Made by a program: the position numbers and the translations under genes. 64,000 nt of DNA from Erythrocercus mccallii. Lineage: Eukaryota; Chordata; Aves; Passeriformes; Dicruridae. The stretch is from positions 62,001 to 126,000 of the forward strand of contig VZRG01001565.1 of the NCBI GenBank assembly GCA_013397435.1. The letters run 5' to 3'. Within the stretch, counting starts at the first letter, position 1. Each line of letters opens with the position of its first letter. A model generated the notes under the pieces. The model ran no database searches, was not told where the DNA came from, and saw only the letters and a list, made by a program, of their open reading frames with translations. Positions 48,040 to 59,699 of this stretch are shown in pieces.

Positions 48040-49982
48040 TCAGTGGTATGGTTGTCTTCGTTACACTTGTGACACCACACTGTTTTCTGACAAAATCGCC
48101 TTGTATGTCCTGTTCCACCACAGCGGAAGCAAGTTACATTAGCCATATTAGGCGATTTATTATTTGGTTTTCTTTTTGTCAAAGCTGCTGCAATGATGTG
48201 TCCTTGCTCTTTCATAGCTGCTGTAAATGCAGATGCTTGATTATCTTGTTCAGCCCTTGTGGCTCTCACCAACATCTCATCTACAGGACAACCTTGTGGA
48301 AGTGTAGCTAAAATGGTTCTAGTGCGAGCATTTGCATTGTCAAATGCAACGGACCGAAACAAATGATCTTGGACATCTGGTGGCAAATCTGGAGTATCTT
48401 TTAATGCATTAGAAAGTCTGTCTATGAACTGTCCATACGGCTCTGTAGCTCCCTGCTTGACGGTGGTATAAGGTGCAGGCTTCTTCTTATCAGGAACATG
48501 AAGCAAGGCTTTGTGAGCTAGCGATTGTGACAGCTGATGAAGCTCTGTAGGATAGGTAAGTTGCACATTAGTTGTGGCATATAGTCCTTGTCCAGTTAAC
48601 ATATCAGGTTGGATACCATACAAAGGGTCTCCAAGCACTTGATGCTTGTTGGCTTCTTCTATTGCTAAACGTTTCCATTCTCTTTCAAAAATAAGATATT
48701 GTGAGGGAGTTAATAACAGTGAGGCAATGCTAGAACTGTCTGCAGGACATAACACATCTGCAGTAAATATAAATTGAATGATATTTTTCGCAGCTTCTGA
48801 GCGAATGCCATAAGTAGTAACTGTTTGTTTTGCTTGCTGTAAAACTTTCCAATCACGGGGTTCCCATGATGCAGTTCCATTTGCAACTATCACTGGGCAA
48901 GCTAATGAGCCTGCTGCTTGCCAATCGCCATCAATCAAGGCGTCTCTAATCACACCAGTCCATTGTCTCCGAAACAGACCTTTGCCGCCGTCAGTTGAGA
49001 CCACTGGCTGCAAGCACACCGGTGCGGGGGGGGCTGTGGGCTGCACCCACCCCGCCGGCTGCGGCTGTGAGGGAAGGGGGAAACCTTGGCCCCCTTGCTG
49101 GCACAACTGAGGATTCACAGCCGGTTGTTGTGGTAAGACATCCCATTGAAGGGATAGTTCATTCAATTTATCTATTATTTGTTGAAATTGGTTCGATTGT
49201 GGAGCGCCGTTTGGCTCTTCTGGGTTGCGGCCGCTTTTGTTTGTCAGTGGGTAGAGGGGAGGACTGCGCAGGAGCATTTGAATTCCCGTTGTTAGGTGAT
49301 GCGGCGCCGCTGCTGGTGTCCGCAGCTCCTCCTTCAACTCCGCCCCCTTGTTTCGGTTCGCGGCTCGGTTCAGCTCCACCCCCAGCTCCGCCTGTGGCCC
49401 CTCCTGGCTGCTCCTCCTGTGCCCCACCCTCTACATGGGGCGGCTGACTCCCTTCCTGATTCGCAGCAGTCGCTCCATCCACCGACCGAGCTATTTCCAG
49501 TCTCCCACCGACGGCATGGCTGATAACATCCTGCACTCCCGAACAAATGGGAGCAGCCATTCCCTTCATTGGAAGCTCAGATTTTAGCCCAAAAAACTTT
49601 GCCACTTGGGACAGCTTAGCTGTTTTAACTTTTCTTCCGCTTTTTCTTCCACCTTTGCACCCTCCAAAGCTTGGATTGCCGCGGCAACGATATTTTTCTC
49701 CGTGGTCATGTTTTTCAAGGTAAGAAGAACCTTTTTGCAAACCGCGCCAAGATATTTCGCGTTCTTCTAGCCCTTGCCGCCCTCTATGACTGTATCCCAT
49801 AACTTTTCGCCCACCTCTTGCCATTCCGTTATATCGAACAGCTGAGAGGGTCTTTGCAAGTTCCCCTGTTTTACGGCCCATAGGACCAAGTCCCGAATGT
49901 CCGACTCTTTAATTTTTTCTCCTCTCTTAGAGATCATAGATGTTAGAAGTTGGATGCCAGCGTCTTGTTCCATTTTAGCCAT
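48030..49982 (-). pseudogene. gag: Retroviral gag, frameshifted
   Basis: Gag starts at the ATG at 49982 (MAKMEQDAGIQ), after a leader of about 400 bp. A matrix-like N-terminus is open to a stop at 49769-49767. Similarity then continues in a second frame (49881-49168) through a basic stretch and a long Gly/Glu/Pro-rich linker, and returns to the first frame for the rest (open 49427-48030). Two frame changes are therefore needed, near 49775 and at about 49195-49300. The last part shows a proline/glutamine-rich spacer, a capsid domain, a major homology region (QGATEPYGQFIDRL, about residues 325-338 of the 465-residue segment) and two CX2CX4HX4C zinc knuckles (about 433-446 and 452-465). The TGA falls directly after the last cysteine of the second knuckle. 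Matrix, capsid and nucleocapsid order is normal for the family, but the protein cannot be made as one chain. Confidence 0.9.
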
Positions 49983-50379
49983 AGGCTACTTACAAACAGA
50001 CGTCTTCAGGCGGCAGATTCTGAAAATGAATCTGTATCTCAGAACTCCTCAGCTCCCTTTTCGCTCTCCGGGGGGGCGAGCACGGAGACTTTTAAAAACG
50101 CATTGAAGCGAAAATTAATATTCAAAACGCATTGAAGCGAAATGCATTTAAGCGAAAAACCCGCATCTAAGCGATTGGTCCCTACGCATTTAAGCGAAAT
50201 CTAAAAAAACCCCGTATTTAAACGATTGGTCCCTACACATTTAAGCGAAATCTAAAAAAAATCCGTATTTAAACGATTGGTTCCTACGCATTTAAGCGAA
50301 ATCTAAAAAAACTGTATTTAAACGATTAATCCCTACGCATTTAAGCGAAATCTAAAAAACCGTATTTAAACGATTGGTC
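49983..50379 (-). other. Proviral leader (5' UTR) carrying tandem repeats
   Basis: The roughly 400-bp leader between the primer-binding site and the gag ATG would hold the packaging signal. Its 5' two thirds are occupied by a tandem array (next entry). The part nearest gag (49983-50090) is unique and GC-richer. No splice donor could be fixed, and an env-less element would not need one. Confidence 0.75.
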
Positions 50380-50382
50380 CCT
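50100..50382 (-). repeat. Tandem array of ~50-bp units in the proviral leader
   Basis: Written on the + strand, units begin CGATTGGTCCCTACGCATTT and continue AAGCGAAATCTAAAAAA, then C/T-rich bases and GTATTTAAA. Full units are 50172-50222, 50223-50273, 50274-50322 and 50323-50370 (51, 51, 49 and 48 bp). A partial unit at 50371-50382 runs straight into the primer-binding site. Shorter degenerate copies of GCATTTAAGCGAAA or GCATTGAAGCGAAA lie at 50100-50160. Unit length varies mainly in the A-run. Confidence 0.92.
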
Positions 50383-50397
50383 GTGCCTCGGGCACCA
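50380..50397 (-). promoter_or_regulatory. Primer-binding site, tRNA-Lys-like
   Basis: The sense sequence TGGTGCCCGAGGCACAGG lies two bases inside the 5' LTR. It begins with the TGG expected from pairing with a tRNA CCA end. GCCCGA and, a little further, ACAGGGAC match the tRNA-Lys(UUU)-type site, but they are separated by an apparent extra GGC and one base differs at position 4. GTGCC-CGA-GGCAC is self-complementary. The position is secure; the tRNA assignment is tentative. Confidence 0.7.
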
Positions 50398-50399
50398 AA

Positions 50400-50860
50400 C
50401 GAAGACAGGGGACTGAAAAAAATATATGAGGAGTTCTACCGACCACGTCCTCACACCAATGTGGTGATGCACACAATCCTTTATTCTCTAGAAGATGGCA
50501 GGTTTTATAGTGTACATTATAGTTTACAATTTCAGGTGCTATTCTATTGGCACACGGTGAGAGAAAAATGCAGACAAACACTATTTACTTTAACGTTTAA
50601 GGCAGCTATCAAACAAGTAACACTTACAACTAACACTCTATAATTAAGTTACTGTCTATCCCTGATTACCTTAACAGAATTTCTAACTGTGCCACAAACT
50701 CTGGCACTCTTTCTCTCTCAGGCTTCTAGGCCAAGTCCAGGCCCTGGTTTGGGCCCATAGCTGGGCCTGCACTCAGGCCTACAGCCTGAAACTCAGGCTG
50801 GATCGCCCAACTTAACTTACAAACACATCATGGTTTTGTTCTCTTAAAAAATCCTCTACA
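50400..50860 (-). repeat. 5' LTR of the class II provirus
   Basis: This LTR is 461 bp and nearly identical to 43456-43915. By eye it differs at 50414, 50459, 50469 and 50473 plus one extra A in the run after 50415. TATAAAA is at 50509-50503 and AATAAA at 50485-50480 in the sense direction. The duplication CTAGAA follows at 50861-50866. Confidence 0.93.
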
Positions 50861-50867
50861 CTAGAAC

Positions 50868-52772
50868 TTTTTAAATTACTAGAAATCAAGAAAAACTTGT
50901 TAAATTATAAAAGTTTGCCTCCGTAATGTATTTGAAGCTCATATTTAATATATAGATGTAGGTGCAAGTGGGTTGCTATGATTTTTGTATTGAGCATGTT
51001 TGGTATAATTTGTGCCAGTGGTGGGAAAGATGTGGGATTGAAATAAAGATGTAGTAGGGCATGGAAGGCAGGAGAAGGAAGGACTTTTTCAAAGGCTGAC
51101 TCCTAACATAAGGTAAGAAGCTGGCACAGAGCCAAAACTCCAAAAGAAATGCACACCAGCTTTGAGTGACAGGGCAGGAGGTCAGTGAAAAGGGAAAACA
51201 GCAGGAAAAGGCAACAGGTTAACACTTGTTATTCAGGAAAGTTCTGGGAACTCTGCTTGCAGCAACCATGCAAATAGGGAAAGCAAGTATTCTTGGTGAC
51301 CCTGACATATGCAGCAAGAAATGTGCAAGTTTTGCTGAATAACTTTAAGCATGTTTGATCTTAAGTCCCGTTGGAGGAATGACTTGAAAGGTCTGGCTTG
51401 GATGAGACAGACCATGAATTTTGTAATGATGAAGTGATTTAGAATGCTATGCACATACGAAGAGGTCCACAGGATACCTCTACACAGGCCAAAGGGTGTG
51501 TGGAACTTCAAAATGTATAAAAGAGACAGAAAGGGCCTGACTTAGATCCCTTTTTATGTTTACAAATAATGAGCTTAAAATAGAGCTGTTTATCTTCACT
51601 ATGGGCCTGAACACTTCCCTCCCAAATAGTTAGTCAAGATAGTATAAACTATTTCTGTTTCTCCTTCCTTGCTGCTTGCTAGACAGTGTTATTGTTGTTT
51701 TTAAATAAACTGTAGGTTTGTGATTAATTTCATGAAAGAAAGCTAAAATACTTATTTTTTTGTGCGCATGTCCTTCCCCCACTAAGTTTATCTTTCATAT
51801 CTGTCTCAGAGAAGAAGTTCCAGTCCCTGGGGCAGCTGCAGTTTCTTTTGGGCCAATGCTAGTATACAAAGGAGCAAAACTGAAATTTACTGATTCTTTT
51901 TTCATTATTTCTTTTGCTAAACTTGCAAAAGAGACCCACCTTATTTAAGACAAACTACTTGATGGTTTCACAAGGCTTCTCCACAAAGTTTGCAAAAAGG
52001 AGTTGAAATTTATGGTATGAGTGTGCACTGAAGCTCTTTGTTGATTAATGAGGAGGAGCATGTGGTAGAAAATTACTTCAAATCACAGCAGAAATTTCTG
52101 TTCCCTTCTTCAGCAACAATGTTGAAAGTAGCCATAGTTTGCTGACTGCTTTAAAAGATAACCTGATAGCAGAGGCAGGCATATTGTGTTCCTTGAAGAA
52201 AAAGGAAGAACAGAAACTTGCTTTGTTCTTCAGATAAGACAGTCTCTATTCTGTCTTTTCTACAAAGTCTGGAACTGTGTGCTGGGGGGAATGCCAGGGA
52301 CAAATTAATCTGTGCCTCTGTGCTCCTGTGAGGTCAAGTGTACCCAACCCTCCTTAAAACATGTTCTGCTAGTGTCTGCCCTAAAAAACCTTCGAAAATG
52401 ATTTTTCAGTCTCCCTAGCTAGTCTTAACTTTGTGTTTCATCCCTTTTTCAGTGCCTTCAGAATTCACTCTAGTATTTAATTTGAGTGCCAGTTGTTGGA
52501 AATTAAGCTAATGTTCTTGTTTTCCTGTTCCTAGTGGCTATGAAAAATAATTGCTTTCTGTCTTGTTTGATTTGGAAACTGATATTTTATCTGCCTCTGG
52601 CAGGATTTTTTTTTTTTCAAATCAAGTATGGCAGTTGTTTGGTGGTTTTTACTGCTTTTGTTTGCCTCTGAATTTTCTATATGAAGTTGTGTTGAAGAAG
52701 AAATGTGATCTTATAGATCAGGACAACTTTCCTGAGGTTTTATTAGAGCTGTAAACTGAAGATACACACTTG
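50868..52772. other. Non-coding DNA between LTR elements
   Basis: AT-rich, with no supported gene. ORFs are short and carry no domain. Confidence 0.55.
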
Positions 52773-52776
52773 TAGT

Positions 52777-53536
52777 TGTTATAAATGAAATTGCCAATTC
52801 AGTTATTAATAATCATAATAAATTTATTGATTACAAAATGGATAAAAATGAAAAAGTCGCGAGCCAAAAGCCCAAAGTGCCGGACCTAGGACCCCAGCAC
52901 TGGTGGAACAGAGTGACGCAGTCTATCTGAGCAATCCCTCTCTGTCCACGAATTGTCTTTCTGTGGTCCAGATTTTATACAGTTTTTTTAGCCCCTGGCT
53001 AGGGCTTACAATAGAATTATACAGTTTTTGTGATAGGAAAAAGGTTTTCTTGATTGAACAATGTAGTTTCAGGTACAGCTGGGTGGGTTTCCTGATCTGG
53101 CTGAAACAGCAGTACCAGTTCTTTGATTACTTCAGGTTCGATTGAAAAGAACCTTTACTTCAGCCTGAAGAAGGGTTGATGTCTCTTGATGGCTGGTGAT
53201 TGTCTCAGAGCCATTTTTAGTACAGGTGGAAATAAGTGTGCAGTCCAGCTGAAAGGAGTTTCTTTTTGGAAGGGGTATCCCAGCTGGTGATGAGATCAAG
53301 ATAGTTTTCTTCACACCTCTTGAGGTACGAATGGCAAGTTTGTGGTTGTTTGGGGAATAATAGCTCCCCCACTTATCTCTGGAATGCAAATGTAGGTCCC
53401 CTCCCTGGACTGCAGTTTCTTACACTGTGGTTTTGCCTGGGAAAATCTTGCTTATAAGGAAACTATTTTTGAATTACAGTAGTATATATTTATAAAATAT
53501 TCCGGCACAAATTATCCCTTATATTAATCTCTAACA
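52777..53536 (-). mobile_element. Solo LTR (family B), copy 2
   Basis: This 760-bp LTR begins TGTTATAAATG and ends AATCTCTAACA, with the perfect 4-bp duplication TAGT at 52773-52776 and 53537-53540. Order is shared with copy 1: a polyadenylation hexamer near the left end (TTTATT at about 52821, sense AATAAA), the C-rich CCGGACCTAGGACC block, and TTTTATACAG (sense TATAAAA region) near 52975. There is no internal sequence. Its U3 start (sense AAGGGATAATTTGTGCCGG) groups it with copy 3. Confidence 0.9.
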
Positions 53537-53540
53537 TAGT

Positions 53541-56500
53541 TATAATATACTTACAGCTTCCATTTTTGGATTTCCATTCTGGATATCCAAATGCTATTTC
53601 ATTTCACTCTGTCCCTTCCAGAGCCCTCTTGCATGCTCTCACTTTGTTTTCCTATGCCCCTCTCAAGGGTGAATTTTACTGTAGTGTTCCTCTGATTTAA
53701 CATGAACAGCTGCTCAATCAAGAAGGCAGAGGGAGAGCTTGCTAAATGCTGAAGGAAACTAAGTTCCTTAGCAGCCTTTTGACTCCTACACAAGTGTAAA
53801 CAAAAAACGTTCACCAGGCTTTCCTTGGGATTCAAGAGGGGCTCAGAGGTGTGAGACCATTATGATGATCTTTAAAATTTCACCCTGCATTTCCTTGGTT
53901 CTCATGGCTGAGATAAGGCAGGAATATTTAACCTAATGCTGGATGTCTCTTTCTAAAGATTTCAAATTATTGATGATATCATACTACCTGTGTAGATTTC
54001 TTGCTTAAATATGTCTGTGGAAAACCAGTGTAAATGTTATTTCTAGTTTGGGATTCCCCATCAGTCCTTATCTTTGCTCAGCTACTTTGCACTCCCTTTG
54101 AATCCAATGTTCTGTGCTCCTTATTAGCATTTGGCAGCAAACATTTGCTTTTTCTCACCACAGGTATTTATTAAATCAGCCAAAAAGCCAGGAAATCCCC
54201 CACCATATCTCTGGTCAAGGTTTATAATAAAGCCTTAACATTTGTAAATGGTACACCTCAAGACATTCCAAGGAATGTCTGTGGTAAGGAAAGAAAATTG
54301 ACTGAAATAATGCTCTTTTAAGTGTCTCTCTTCAAAACTAGATCCCTTGCTTGTTTGTCCCTGTAGCTGTGAACAGTGGTTGTAGCAAGAGCAGAACAAC
54401 TTAAAAATTTTTGTTGCACTCCTAAGTGTTGAACAGAAGAAAACATTTCACTTATGCTGTGTGAGAGGAACAGCCAGTTTCTCTCCCAAGGAGAATAAGC
54501 ACAAAGCTGAACTGAAATTAGTCATTGTTTGTTGCATTTGCATTCAGCAGGAGTGCTGTGCATGGAGGGCCTGTGTTGCTGAATCGCTGACTGTGGCTTG
54601 CTTTCCTACAATAGAGAAAGGTGATGGGTATGAATAATGCTAAGGTCTAAATGTGTATAATTCTTATGCTGTCTTTATTCTTATGGATATGTGGGACCCT
54701 GCCATGTCAACAGCAATTCCTCTCTTCCCTTCCTCATCCCCATCAGTCATTTCTAAGACTATTTGCATGTGAATCCCTATGGACACCTCTGGCAACACTG
54801 AGGCTGACCTGCTAAAAGTAGAAAGTCTCCTAGGCTTTCAATCATCTTGCTGCACATAATAGCTACATAATCCTGCAAGAAAATGACTGCACACTGAAGG
54901 AAAGGAAGGATCAAGGTTCTTACTCTAACTGCTCAGACAATCCATGCTGGTGGTGAGCAGCAGATCACACAGAAGCTATTGAAGATCAACTTCTTGATGT
55001 GCTGATGCCATCCACCAAATTGATCAAGGTATTGATTGCACTCATTAAGTTAAGAAAGGGTCCATATTTCCCTATGTATTCCCTGGGGTTTCCTGTGCAT
55101 CACCGTGATGAACTTGTATCTCTGCTGACACTCACGACTGCTTAATGGAGTTTGTTCTTACCCTTAAGGTGGATGTGTTATTAAGTCTTGGACATTAGCC
55201 TCACCTGACAGCTAAGCCAAAGCTTGGCTGCAGAAACATTGTCTGAGGGTCAGTTTGTAACACAGCATGCTGCAGTGGGGAAGGTGCAGGTTTCAGAAAG
55301 GTAATATAAGAAAATGTCATGCTAAACACTGTTGAGGAATTGGAGCTCTTATTTCTGCAGAAGTGGAGTTTCACCCACAGTCTGTTGTAACTATATCACC
55401 ACAGATAGCAATGAGAAAGCAGAATTGTGGCATTTGTAAAGCTGTTTTCATGTAGAGGAGGATGCTGCGAGTGCAGCTGTTGCTGGCAACAAGAACAGCT
55501 TGGAATTAGGTTAGGCAGAGTGGCACTCACATAAGGAGTGTGTGAGGGGAAAGACTTGTGAAAAGCAATTGTAGGAAATACGGTTTGGAAAAGTGTCTCC
55601 AGATTCATTAACATGCAACATAATTAATACTCTGCCTGTGCTGAAGCACTTGTGGTTATATAATAAATAGAGGCTTAATGGGACAATATGTACTGCTACC
55701 TCAGCAGGATAATTCCATATCATGGAGCAAAGAAGCTATCTATGAGCTGATAATTTTATATACTGCCCTTATCAAATTTTCTAGGCATTGCATGGTGCAA
55801 CACAGTGTGTAGACTAAGAAGTTAGGAGCAGTATTCTTTTCAATTTTAATTACAGGATTAATGAGTTCTTGGAACTTCTAATGAGTGCATTGCACTCCTG
55901 GTCATTTTCCAGTGAAGCAGTGGAAGTCAACAAAGCTTATTTTTCAAAGTGTTCACTTGGTATTGTTTGAAAGACCATGAGAGGATGCTCCAGATCGTTG
56001 TTGTCTGGGTGCAAAGGATAATAGGATGAATAGATAAAGAGAAGGGGTAAAATGATCAGTTTTACTTTTTCTAGAAGCATTTATTCTTGGTCTCCTCATG
56101 GAGGAGTCTTTACAATTACAGAACTGTGGGGAGAAAAAAGGAAAATACATAAACTTTTAGGTTATTATGATGCTGCTACCACTAGATCTTCGGATAGTAA
56201 GTTTTTCCATGTTCCGGATATTGACCACTTTTTTCTGACCCCCTCTTTTCTGACAGGATTTCTAGAGGTTTTTTTCATGACACAGTTTTGGTTAGACCTA
56301 TCTGTGGATATAATTGGGGATTTGTTTTTTCTCTTTTCCTAGCTCACCTATTAAAAAAAAAAATTGATGGATCTTTAGGTTTATTAGGAACCAAACTGAC
56401 ATTTCTAGAGTTCTTGTGCTGGTTATAGAGAAGCGTTTTGCTTCTGTGACCTGGGAGATGTTTGTTAAATTGCTTATTCATGTCAGCTTAGGCTCTGAAA

Positions 56501-59500
56501 GTAAGAGCTTAACTGATGTCTTTCAGCATGGAAAATTTTGTAATTTTCTTGTAAAAGAGTATTCTCTTCCTGAAACAACTTCCTCAGTATTGTTGAGTGG
56601 GTTTCCTGTGGTTGTTTTTTTTTTTTTTTTTTATCATCTCTGGTATGTGAGGCTAGCTGTTCTACTCTTCAAAAAAGCAGGCCTTCTGAAAAATAAAGTG
56701 AAATCATTGTAATATATTAAATTAGTAATAAATTTGCTAATTTTTAAGCTATTTTTTTATTTTTCTAAAATAAATTACAACACACACGTGTAAAAGGGTT
56801 TTTTTCCTATGGTTTAAATGAATAATTTGGACTGCTCATTTTTTGTTTTGCCTGTTCTGGGCATGGCTTGGGAAAATAGACACTATTGTCTTAAGGATGC
56901 TTCAAGTTTCACATGCAAATATTCTCATTTACTTCAAAGAGAGTAAAAACATGTGAAAGTTATAGCTCTGTTTAAGTCTTTGCAAAAGCATGGTTATTGT
57001 TTCTGTTCTTTGAATCCTCAGAGGGTACAGTTCCACATCCTCCTTGAACAAACTCTTCTAAAGCTGTTCTGTACTTGCATGTAGATATCTTGTTTGCTGT
57101 GGTGCAAGTCCCTCTTGCTGTTCACATCAGAAATGACAGGCTCCAACAACCACTGTATATCAAGAACGCCACTGTTTTTCAAGTTCACAGTTCTCTTCTG
57201 TGTTTCATGCTTTCAGCCCCACAGTCTTTTTGAAAATTAAGGAATGGATTGCCTGTCAGGATACATGTGCTGTATCCTATTTGGGACAGGAAGGCATACT
57301 AGGTGTTAGCTTGTGTCAATTATCATCCTTTCTCTGAAAGAGAAACTTTATGTCTCATATTCATGTGTGCATTTTGTTTGTAGGCTTAGAAATAATTTTT
57401 TTAGCCAACAGGGAAAAGAGAATGTTATAACTGTTAATTCCAGAAGTAGCTGATAAAAATTAGAATGAATTTGCAATGCATTCCAACCACCAAGACTCAG
57501 TCCCTCCACTATCTTATTGAAGTTCCTCTCAGGACTTAGATTTATGGAGAAAAATAATGGGAGAGTAGATGAATTCTCTATAATTTTGTAAACAAGAAGA
57601 CAATTTTTATATTGTAAAGTTTGTGGTAAAAAGGGGAAAAAAACCCCAAACTAGGTGAAGAGAGAGAATAAGCAATGAATGGTAAAACCTGATATTCTTT
57701 AACAGTCAGCAAATCATCTTCCTTCTGGTCATCTTTAAAGAAGACGATATTGTTCTAAAAATACTGGAAATCTACCTTAGTATTGTTTGTGTTGTTAAAG
57801 GATGATACTGAAAGAGAACAAGTAAAAGAATAAGTTTTCTGTTTTGTGCATGTTCTACTGCTTACCACAGAATGCCAATCTTGAGGACAATGCCTAGATG
57901 TTATAAAAAGGCAATTGGAAATCATGAAGAACCTGTATGCTTTCTGCTTTGAGAATGTTCTTTCCTGTACTTTTACAAAATAAGATAAAACATAATGTTT
58001 TGGGTTTTTTAAAAAAAACTTCCATGTGGGAAAAGGGGTATTTATAATATCAAAGACTTCCAGAAAAAAACCCCTGCTGGTTCAGTCATAAAATCCAAAG
58101 GAACTAAATTGAGTGTTGAGTATTTTGTGGGCTGTAGGCAGTACCTGGCATCTTTTTTTTACAGAGGATTTTAATTCCTCAGGTTGTATGGTAGAAGTGG
58201 TGCATCCATTTGCAGTCCAAGGCCAAACATATGTTTTTGCAAATCTGGTATAAATATGCAGGTGTTTTTATTACCTAACTTATCAAAATCTAAATCTACG
58301 TAAATTACTGAATATAGTTAATTTTACTCAGAACCTTCCAGGCTTTGTATTTCTTTGGTGAATAACCAGTTTTCTTTCATTGGAAAAACCTGGTTTGCAC
58401 AAGGATCCTCTTGGGACTGTGCTTTCTCCCAGAGAAGGGTCTGACTGTTGCAAGAGACTCAGGAGACAGTGGAATGCAGGATTTCTTCTGGGAGAAAGCA
58501 CAGCTTCCTTTGTAGTTGGAGGAAGCGATTCCTCTTTCCATGTTATTTTACATTCTGTGATGATGGATAAATACATTAATATGTATACTTTGTGCTGCAC
58601 TAAAGAGAGAGAATGGTGTTAACAACCAGGCTGTGCTTTCTGAAAGTCCAATAAAAAAAACCTTCTCAACCTTTAAAACAAATTTAAAAATTAAAGGCTC
58701 TGTGTCAGAATCCTTGGAATGCTTTTGTTCCTCTGGAAACTCTACCTTTGCCAGTAAAAGTTTTAGCTTAAGAATGATCTGACTATTTCTCTTTGAGAAG
58801 TAGTTAGTGTTTTTTCTCCTTGCTGTTAAGTCTCTTAAGTTCTTTTTCATTTTTACTGAATATTATGTCCTTTAAAGTGACAGTAAATTACAGAAATATT
58901 TAAACCATGACTCTGTCACTGAAATTTACACAGACCCTCCTTGAACAAGTGTCACAAACTAAGTATTTTTTTCTCTTTACCTATAACTCTGAGCACTCTG
59001 ATATTTTCAACCTTTTCTTTACAACCATAAAGTCATAAAGCTAGAACTAATTATTTTCAAATCAAACTAAATGAAAGCTGAGGTATTCCTGTAGATATTC
59101 TGAAAATGAAATTTTACTCCCCAGCAAACTCAAGTCATAGGATTTGCAATAAAATGTTAGCAAGAAGACATTTAAGGGTGATTTCAAGGACTCATCATGA
59201 GTTGACATCCAAGTTATGAGTTACCCTAAAGAATTCCTCCAATAGATTCCTGTAATAAATACGCTGCAATACAATAGATAAACCTAACTTATTTTAAGAT
59301 AATACTTGATCTATCTGTATGGGCATGCATTGATGACCTAGTCCTGCATTTTAAATTAGGGGCAACACTGTTTGTAACATTTAATTTTTTTTTCTTAAGT
59401 ATTACTGGCAGTAGTTTTTCAGCACCTCTTGTAAAGGGTGCACCCCCTTTCAGCACCCCTTTCAAACCTCTGGTGCCTTGTGTAGATATATAACAGAATA

Positions 59501-59699
59501 GCAGACTGGGCTGTGTCCTGAAGGACTGTTTTCTCTTGGCATTGCTTTGGAACTTTGATGAAGTTGGACTCTTTTTGAAGAGCAACCTCTGAAAGGGAAA
59601 TGCATAATGTATATCCTATGGTTAGCATATATTTCCTATGATGAATAGTCTGAGAAGGTGGTGAATTGTAGTCAAAAGCTTGATGCCACAGGACCTTGC
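53541..59699. other. Non-coding DNA
   Basis: AT-rich sequence without a recognisable gene. The only structure I could name is the inverted repeat at 58417-58503. A T-run at about 56613-56631 is simple sequence. Confidence 0.55.
58417..58503. repeat. Inverted repeat with 16-bp perfect arms
   Basis: CTGTGCTTTCTCCCAG at 58417-58432 is the exact reverse complement of CTGGGAGAAAGCACAG at 58488-58503. The stem can continue a few pairs into the 55-nt loop after a 2-base bulge. Weak complementarity also extends outward. It could be a hairpin in RNA or the remnant of a small inverted-repeat element. No target duplication was recognised. Confidence 0.8.

Larger units (their letters stand above)
43456..50860 (-). 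mobile_element. Class II (betaretrovirus-like) endogenous retrovirus, env-less
   Basis: A 7405-bp provirus on the minus strand comprises 5' LTR 50400-50860, a primer-binding site, a repeat-bearing leader, gag, dUTPase-protease, reverse transcriptase-RNase H-integrase, a polypurine tract and 3' LTR 43456-43915. CTAGAA lies at 43450-43455 and 50861-50866, a 6-bp target duplication (7 bp if the next C is counted). A 6-bp duplication, a separate pro frame carrying dUTPase, and two -1 frame steps are hallmarks of class II/ERVK elements. No env frame exists. The paired LTRs differ, by eye, at four transitions and one A-run indel over 460 bp, so the insertion is fairly recent. The coding region nevertheless has frameshifts and stops throughout. 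Confidence 0.95.

Noticed and set aside
48995..49587. Plus-strand proline/cysteine-rich frames opposite gag
   Set aside because: Antisense of the Gly/Pro/Glu-rich gag linker; composition artefact.
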